Part shown: piece after piece, positions 59,175-64,000 of the stretch
How the letters are laid out: every line of letters begins with the position of its first letter
How positions within the stretch are numbered: position 1 is the first letter of the stretch
DNA from: [Mycobacterium] crassicus
GTDB taxonomy: Bacteria > Actinomycetota > Actinomycetes > Mycobacteriales > Mycobacteriaceae
DNA: 64,000 nt
Direction: 5' to 3'
Assembly: GCF_020181615.1 (NCBI RefSeq)
Contig: NZ_CP084029.1
Coordinates: 310,001-374,000, forward strand
Made by a program: the position numbers and the translations under genes
The notes under the pieces: generated by a model
Database searches by the model: none
The model's input: the letters and a program-made list of their open reading frames with translations, nothing else
Told to the model about the DNA's origin: nothing

Positions 59175-62100
59175 CAGTCCCGCCTTTCAGGATCGGTGTT
59201 GCCGGTCTCCGGCGTTGCACCGGAGCGGCTTTGGTACTCGGCGACCAGCCGCAACAACTCCTCGCCGTGCGGCCGCCGGCCCGGCTGGATGTCGCACGAG
59301 CCGGCCTTGGACTCCTGGATCTGCACGTTCGGGTCCAGTGTCACCCCGAGCAGATCGTTGGCGGCGTCGCCGCTGACCACCGCGTCGCCGCCCACCCCCC
59401 AGTGGTAGGGCAGGCCGATCTGGTGCACGGTGTGTCCGCCCACCACCAGCGGCGTCATCCGATCGGTCACCAGCACCCGTGCCTCGATCGCCGCGCGGGG
59501 CGAGATGATGGTGGCCCAGCCGTAGTTCTCCAGGCCCCGTTCGGCGGCCAGCGCCGGCGACACCTCGCAGAACATCTCCGGCTGCAGTTCGGCCAGGTAC
59601 GGCAACCAGCGGCTCATCCCGCCGGCGGTGTGGTGCTCGGTCAGCCGGTAGGTGGTGAACACGTACGGGTAGACGTCGGCGCCCGGCTCACCGGCGCTGG
59701 GCGCCGACAGGTTGTCCTTGCGGGGGAATGTGATTCGGGCCGGGTTGCGCTGCTGGGCGTGCAGCGCGTTGACGACGGGGGACTCCTGCGGTTCGTAATG
59801 CGTCGGCAGTGGTCCGTCGACGACGCCTTTCGGCGCGAACAGCCAGCCCTTCCCGTCAGGCTGCATCACGAACGGGTCGTCGCCGGCCAACCCCGCCGCG
59901 CCGCCGGTGCCCGGACCGGGTTGCGATCCCGGGGCACGGTCGATCACGAAGTCAGGCACGTCGTCGCCGACCCAGCGGCCCAACTCGGGGTCCCACCAGA
60001 TGTATTTCTTGCGCTCGCTCCACGGCTGTCCGGTCGGGTCGGCGGAGGCCCGGTTGTACAGGATCCGGCGGTCGGCCGGCCAGGCCCAGCCCCACTGCGA
60101 CTGGGTGCGGCCCGAACCGCCGTGGGGTGTCCGGCGGGCAGCCCGGTTGACCCCGTCGGCGTACACGCCGCTGTAGATCCAGCAGCCCGCGGCGGTGGAC
60201 CCGTCCGCACGCAGCTCGGTGAACCCCGACAGGCACCGGCCGGCATCGTCACCGGTCAGCTGGTGACCGTTGATCTCGGCCAGCACGAACTGCGGATCGG
60301 GATCGCCGTGCTCATCGACGGGATAGTCCCAGACCAGATCCAGCAGCGGCCGGTCCCGCGGGTCGGTGGACCCGGCCAGCTTGGCGCGGATCCGGTTGCC
60401 CAACTCGATGAAGAACTGCAATTCGCTGATGCAGTCGCCCGGCGGCTCGACGGCCTGGTGGCGCCACTGCAGCAGCCGTTGGGTCTGGGTGAACGTCCCC
60501 GCCTTCTCCACGTGGCTGGCCGCCGGCAGGAAGAACACCTCGGTGTCGATGTCTTGCGCGCGCAGTTCACCGGAGGCGATCTCCGGGCCGTCCTTCCACC
60601 AGGTGGCGGACTCGATCAGGTTGAGGTCGCGCACCACCAGCCACTTCAGGTGTGCCATTCCCAGGCGTTGCTGGCGCCCGTTGGCCGAGCCGACGGCCGG
60701 GTTCTGGCCGAGCAGGAAATACCCCTGTACTTCGCCGTCGAGCATCCCGGTCACGGTCTGATAGGTGCCGTGCGCCCCGGTCAGCCGGGGCAGATAGTCA
60801 TAGGCCCAGTCATTGTCGGCACGCGCGGTCTCGCCCCACCAGGCTTTGAGCAGGCTCACGGTGTAGGCGTCGGCGTCGGCCCAGAACCCCTTCTGCTGCT
60901 TGGGTGCCACCGCATCCAGATAGGCCGCCAGTGTGTCGTGCCTGCCGGCGCGCGGCATCGGCAGGTAGCCGGGCAGCATGTCGAACAGGGTCGGGATATC
61001 GGTCGAACCCTGGATGCTGGCGTGCCCGCGCAGGGCCATGATGCCGCCGCCCGGGCGGCCCACGTTGCCCAGCAGCAGCTGCAGGATCGCCGCGGTGCGG
61101 ATGTACTGGGCGCCCAGGGTGTGCTGGGTCCAACCCACCGCGTAGGCGAAGCAGGTGGTGCGCTCCCGCCCGGAATTGGCCGTCACCGCGGCGGCCAGAT
61201 AATCGAATGCGCTCCGGTCGATGCCGCACACGTCGCGCACCATCTCGGCCGTGTAGCGGGCGTAGTGCCGCTTGAGGATCTGGAACACCGTCCGTGGGTG
61301 CTGCAGGGTCGCATCGGTCACCGGGGTGCCCGACTCGTCTCGTTGATACGCCCAACTCGACGGGTCATAGCTCCCGGTGGCCGGGTCGAAACCGGAGAAC
61401 AGCCCACCCAGGTCCTCGGTGTCGCGGAAGTCCTCACCGACCAGCGTCGCGGCGTTGGTGTAGGCCAGGACGTAATCGTGGAACCACAGGTCTTCGGTGA
61501 GGATGTGGTTGATCAACGCGCCCAGCAGCACCACGTCGGACCCGGCCCGGATCGGAATGTGCTTGTCGCACACCGCCGACGTGCGGGTGAAGCGCGGGTC
61601 GACATGGATCACCACCGCGCCGCGGGCTTTGGCCTCAGCCACCCACTGAAAGCCCACCGGATGGCATTCGGCCATGTTCGAGCCCTGGATGACAATGCAG
61701 TCGGCATTGGCCATGTCTTGCAGAAATTGCGTCGCCCCACCGCGACCGAAGGAGGCTCCCAGACCGGGAACCGTGGCGGAGTGTCAAATACGAGCTTGGT
61801 TGTCGATCTGTATGACGCCGGCCGCGGTGAAGAGTTTCTTGATGACGTAGTTCTCTTCGTTGTCCAGCGTCGCCCCGCCCAGTGAGGCGATACCCATGGT
61901 GCGCCGCAACGGCCGGCCGTCGGCGTCACTGTCCTGCCAGGTGTTTCGCCGCGACTCGATGAACCGGTCGGCCACCATGTCGATCGCGGTGTCGAGTTCC
62001 AGCGGCTGCCAGTCCGTGGCCCGCGGGGCGCGGTAGAGCACGGTGATCTGCCGGCCCGGGGAGTTGACCAACTGCTCGCTGGCCGCACCCTTGGGGCACA

Positions 62101-62350
62101 ACCGCCCGCGGGAGATCGGCGAGTCCGGGTCACCCTCGATGCCCACGACCTTCTCGTCCTTGACGTAGACGCGCTGGCCGCAGCCGACCGCGCAGTACGG
62201 ACAGACGCTCTGCACCACCCGGTCGGCCGTCGCGGTCCGCGGCGTGGTCGCGCGGGTGTGCTCGGAGGTGACGGCCGGTCCCCGACCCAGTAGGTCACCG
62301 GTGCGCAATTGCCGGATCACCGGCCAGCCAAGGAACTTTCGCTCACTCAT
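59174..62350 (-). CDS. fdhA: Selenocysteine formate dehydrogenase, catalytic subunit (UGA read as Sec)
   Basis: Read with the in-frame UGA at 61786-61784 as selenocysteine this is a 1058-residue Mo/W-bis-MGD formate dehydrogenase. The N-terminal [4Fe-4S] ligands are Cys50, Cys53, Cys57 and Cys85 ([10 protein letters not shown]...RLCPKG). Sec189 lies in [19 protein letters not shown], the same context as E. coli FdnG (DNQARV-U-H); the next-downstream region [11 protein letters not shown] is also conserved. It oxidises formate to CO2. No twin-arginine signal is seen, unlike FdnG. A SECIS-like hairpin follows the UGA. TAGGCT lies 6 nt before ATG 62350, suggesting a leaderless message. Standard gene calling would give two pieces, 61784-62350 and 59174-61714. 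Confidence 0.95.
61754..61786 (-). promoter_or_regulatory. Sec UGA codon and SECIS hairpin in fdhA
   Basis: UGA is at 61786-61784. After 11 nt comes a 7-bp stem GGUUCCC/GGGAGCC (one G-U pair) closing the 5-nt loop GGUCU (hairpin 61772-61754). E. coli fdhF, as I recall it, has the same 11-nt spacing and an identical GGUCU apical motif, the part recognised by SelB. Confidence 0.9.
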
Positions 62351-62356
62351 CCTGCG

Positions 62357-62362
62357 AGCCTA
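62357..62362 (-). promoter_or_regulatory. -10 hexamer for fdhA
   Basis: TAGGCT (minus strand) is 6 nt before the fdhA ATG with no ribosome site between, as in leaderless mycobacterial genes. The hexamer is the same as that facing tRNA-Sec and nearly that of selD. Confidence 0.45.
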
Positions 62363-62439
62363 ACCGCGGCACACCATGTCGGCGAGTAGTTCAGGGCAAC
62401 CGGATTCACGGCCGCCGCACGACCAAGCATGATGGAGGC

Positions 62440-63267
62440 ATGGGTCGGGTCACACGCCGCAACGCCCTGCACCTTCGTGCCGGCGCGCAGACGCAACGCC
62501 TGGAAGCCCTTGCCGTCGAAGAACCGCTGGAGATCCGGGTCAACGGCGCCCCGCTCAGCGTCACCATGCGCACCCCCGGATCTGATGTCGAACTGACGCA
62601 AGGCTTTCTGCTCACCGAGGGAATTATTTCCGGGCGCGAGGACGTGCTGACGGCACGCTACTGCTGCGGAACCGCGGACGGTCAACCGCAGGACTACAAC
62701 GTGCTGGACGTGACGCTCGCCGGGCACGTACCGCGCCCCGATGTGGACCTGACGCGCAACTTCTACACGAGTTCGTCCTGCGGGGTGTGCGGCAAGTCGT
62801 CCCTGGAGGCGGTGCGCCTGGCCAGCCGGTACGGTCCCGCCGACGATCCGGTGCGGGTTGAGGCGGCGGCGTTGACGACCATGCCCGACCAACTGCGGGC
62901 CGCCCAGACCGTGTTCGCCCGCACCGGCGGCTTGCATGCGGCCGCGCTGTTCTCGGTAGGTGATGCGGCCTCGATGCTGGTTGTCCGGGAGGACGTCGGC
63001 AGGCACAACGCGGTCGACAAGGTGATCGGGTGGGCGCTCGAACACGACCGGGTTCCGCTGGCCGGGACCGTGCTGCTGGTCAGTGGGCGGGCGTCGTTCG
63101 AGTTGACCCAGAAGGCGGTGATGGCCGGGGTGCCGGTGCTGGCCGCGGTGTCGGCGCCGTCGTCGCTGGCTGTCGATCTGGCCGCCGAGGCCGGGCTGAC
63201 GCTCGTGGCGTTCCTTCGGGGGGACTCGATGAACGTGTACAGCAGACACGACCGCGTCATCGGATGA
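62440..63267 (+). CDS. fdhD: FdhD sulfurtransferase for formate dehydrogenase cofactor
   Basis: A 275-residue FdhD, which passes sulfur from a cysteine desulfurase to the molybdenum/tungsten cofactor of formate dehydrogenase, an essential activation step. The catalytic cysteines are in [11 protein letters not shown] (Cys114, Cys117); other family motifs are [51 protein letters not shown] and the C-terminal [14 protein letters not shown] precedes ATG 62440. It is divergent from fdhA across 89 bp. No fdhE is in the window. Confidence 0.95.
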   Translation: MGRVTRRNALHLRAGAQTQRLEALAVEEPLEIRVNGAPLSVTMRTPGSDVELTQGFLLTEGIISGREDVLTARYCCGTADGQPQDYNVLDVTLAGHVPRPDVDLTRNFYTSSSCGVCGKSSLEAVRLASRYGPADDPVRVEAAALTTMPDQLRAAQTVFARTGGLHAAALFSVGDAASMLVVREDVGRHNAVDKVIGWALEHDRVPLAGTVLLVSGRASFELTQKAVMAGVPVLAAVSAPSSLAVDLAAEAGLTLVAFLRGDSMNVYSRHDRVIG

Positions 63268-63314
63268 TCTGCCGACTAATCTCCGCAGGAGCGGTCAGAA
63301 ACAGTAGATAAATC

Positions 63315-63342
63315 TTGCATTCTCGGAATCATGGATTAGTGT
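63315..63342 (+). promoter_or_regulatory. Promoter for the PGRS gene
   Basis: TTGCAT (63315-63320), a 16-bp spacer and TAGTGT (63337-63342) form a plausible sigma-A promoter about 45 bp before the ATG at 63391, which is preceded by GAGG. Confidence 0.45.
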
Positions 63343-63390
63343 GACGAGTCTGAGTAGACCCTGGCCGCAATCCCAAGAACGAGGTGCACG

Positions 63391-64000
63391 ATGGCTAGTC
63401 ACAGCAGGCGCGTGATCGGCGTCGGCGCCGCGGCGACCGCCTTCCTGGCGGCGGGGATGACGTCGATCGCCGCCCCGCCGGCGAACGCCGACCTGTGGGA
63501 CCGGATCTTCGACCCAATGGTGAACACCTTCGACGGCGGAGCGGGTGTGGACCCATTCGCCGACTTCACCGCCGGCAGCGCCGTCGCCCTCGACCCGACC
63601 GACTTCGGGCAGTCGATCAACGACGCGCTCCAGGCATGGCTGACCAGTGACTCCGGCGCGCAGCTGGCTGAAATGATCAACGCGCCGTTCGTCTACCTGT
63701 TCGGCCGCGACCTGGTCGGCAACGGCATTGACGGCTTCACCGAGGCCAACACCTCACTACTGGGCAGCACCGGGTTGTACGGCGACCTCGGCGACGGCGG
63801 CTTCCTGTTCGGCAACGGCGGGGCCGGGGCTGCCGGCGAGATCGGCGTGAACGGCGGCGCCGGTTGGGCGGGCGGTTCGGCCGGCATGTTCGGTGACGGC
63901 GGCGACGGCGGGGCCGGTACGGCCGGTGCCGCGGGTGGAGCGGGCGGCAACGGCGGAAGCATGTTCGGCAGCGGTGGCGATGGCGGCGACGGCGGTGCCA
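63391..64000 (+). CDS. PGRS-repeat protein with export signal, 5' part
   Basis: The frame is open from ATG 63391 (GAGGTG upstream) through the window end, 203 codons. Residues 1-34 are a signal sequence: SRRVIGVGAAATAFLAAGM with a probable cleavage after APPANA. About 90 residues of unique sequence follow (DLWDRIFDPMVNTFDGG; INAPFVYLFGRDLVGNGIDG). From LGDGGFLFGNGGAGAAG on the protein consists of Gly-Gly-Ala/Asn repeats as in PE_PGRS proteins. The linker resembles the one before PGRS domains, but there is no PE domain. The export signal suggests Sec or Tat export instead of type VII secretion. The C-terminus is outside the window. Confidence 0.85.
   Translation, partial: MASHSRRVIGVGAAATAFLAAGMTSIAAPPANADLWDRIFDPMVNTFDGGAGVDPFADFTAGSAVALDPTDFGQSINDALQAWLTSDSGAQLAEMINAPFVYLFGRDLVGNGIDGFTEANTSLLGSTGLYGDLGDGGFLFGNGGAGAAGEIGVNGGAGWAGGSAGMFGDGGDGGAGTAGAAGGAGGNGGSMFGSGGDGGDGGA

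Noticed and set aside
58964..61885. Plus-strand open frame of 973 codons opposite fdhA/fdhB
   Set aside because: Exact antisense of conserved formate dehydrogenase genes; composition is Arg/Gly/Pro-rich, typical of shadows.
59174..62350. fdhA as a pseudogene or as two separate genes
   Set aside because: The single interruption is UGA at the known Sec position, followed by a SECIS hairpin, and the genome carries selA, selB, selC and selD next to it.
63693..63962. Proline-rich minus-strand open frame over the PGRS repeats
   Set aside because: Reverse complement of Gly-rich repeat codons; a composition artefact.

Overview
The window is high-GC actinobacterial DNA. Gene content and order identify it as a Mycobacterium (sensu lato) chromosome. 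From nucleotide 1 to about 52.7 kb the genes follow, with insertions and losses, the M. tuberculosis order that I recall as lpqI (Rv0237) to Rv0276, and the window ends in a PGRS-type gly/ala-rich gene, close to where M. tuberculosis has PE_PGRS3/4. The species cannot be fixed from sequence alone. Orthology statements rest on remembered protein sequences and order, not on a search. After annotation no gene-free stretch exceeds 300 bases; the largest gaps (8246-8494, 15071-15312, 20812-21030, 23844-24112) hold operators, repeats or terminators listed below.

Layout. (1) 1-8.3 kb: end of an lpqI-like gene, a TetR regulator, and the lipid genes htdX, fabG4, fadA2 and fadE5. A shared operator TTAC-N6-GTAA sits in front of three of these transcription units. 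A GlxA-type regulator and a broken PfpI-like gene are inserted before fadE5. (2) 8.5-15.1 kb: flavin reductase, a 13E12-family remnant with an SOS-like box, an SuhB-like phosphatase, the succinate dehydrogenase 1 genes, and hsp20 with an HspR-type box. (3) 15.2-23.8 kb: nitrate/nitrite assimilation with nirBD, an NnaR-type HemD-like regulator, two narK genes, a CbiX chelatase for siroheme, and a detached copy of the NnaR DNA-binding domain. (4) 24.1-32.3 kb: SbtA-type bicarbonate carrier, AAC(2')-I acetyltransferase, PxpC/PxpB, an iron or heme lipoprotein, and 5-oxoprolinase OplA. (5) 32.3-41.3 kb: an inserted catabolic cluster headed by a divergent regulator that fuses an XRE and a TetR DNA-binding domain. 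It holds an acyl-CoA dehydrogenase, an APH-type kinase, an SDR, a PucR-type regulator, an NTF2-like protein, a CoA ligase and a KshA-like Rieske oxygenase. (6) 41.3-52.7 kb: LigD-type polymerase, fadD2, DoxD/DoxA, fadE6, a hydroxyacid dehydrogenase, hydrolase, two TetR regulators, glyoxalase and DUF2236 protein.

(7) 52.7-63.3 kb is the most distinctive block: a complete selenocysteine system with its user enzyme. selB, selA and tRNA-Sec (anticodon UCA) form one minus-strand unit, and selD diverges from the tRNA across only 36 bp. Next come a membrane subunit, a four-cluster ferredoxin subunit, and a formate dehydrogenase catalytic subunit whose frame is interrupted by one in-frame UGA at codon 189. 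A SECIS-like hairpin with a GGUCU loop lies 11 nt after that UGA. fdhD, the sulfur carrier for the Mo/W cofactor, diverges from fdhA. A conventional gene caller will split fdhA in two.

(8) 63.4 kb to the end: the 5' part of a PGRS protein that carries a cleavable export signal instead of a PE domain.
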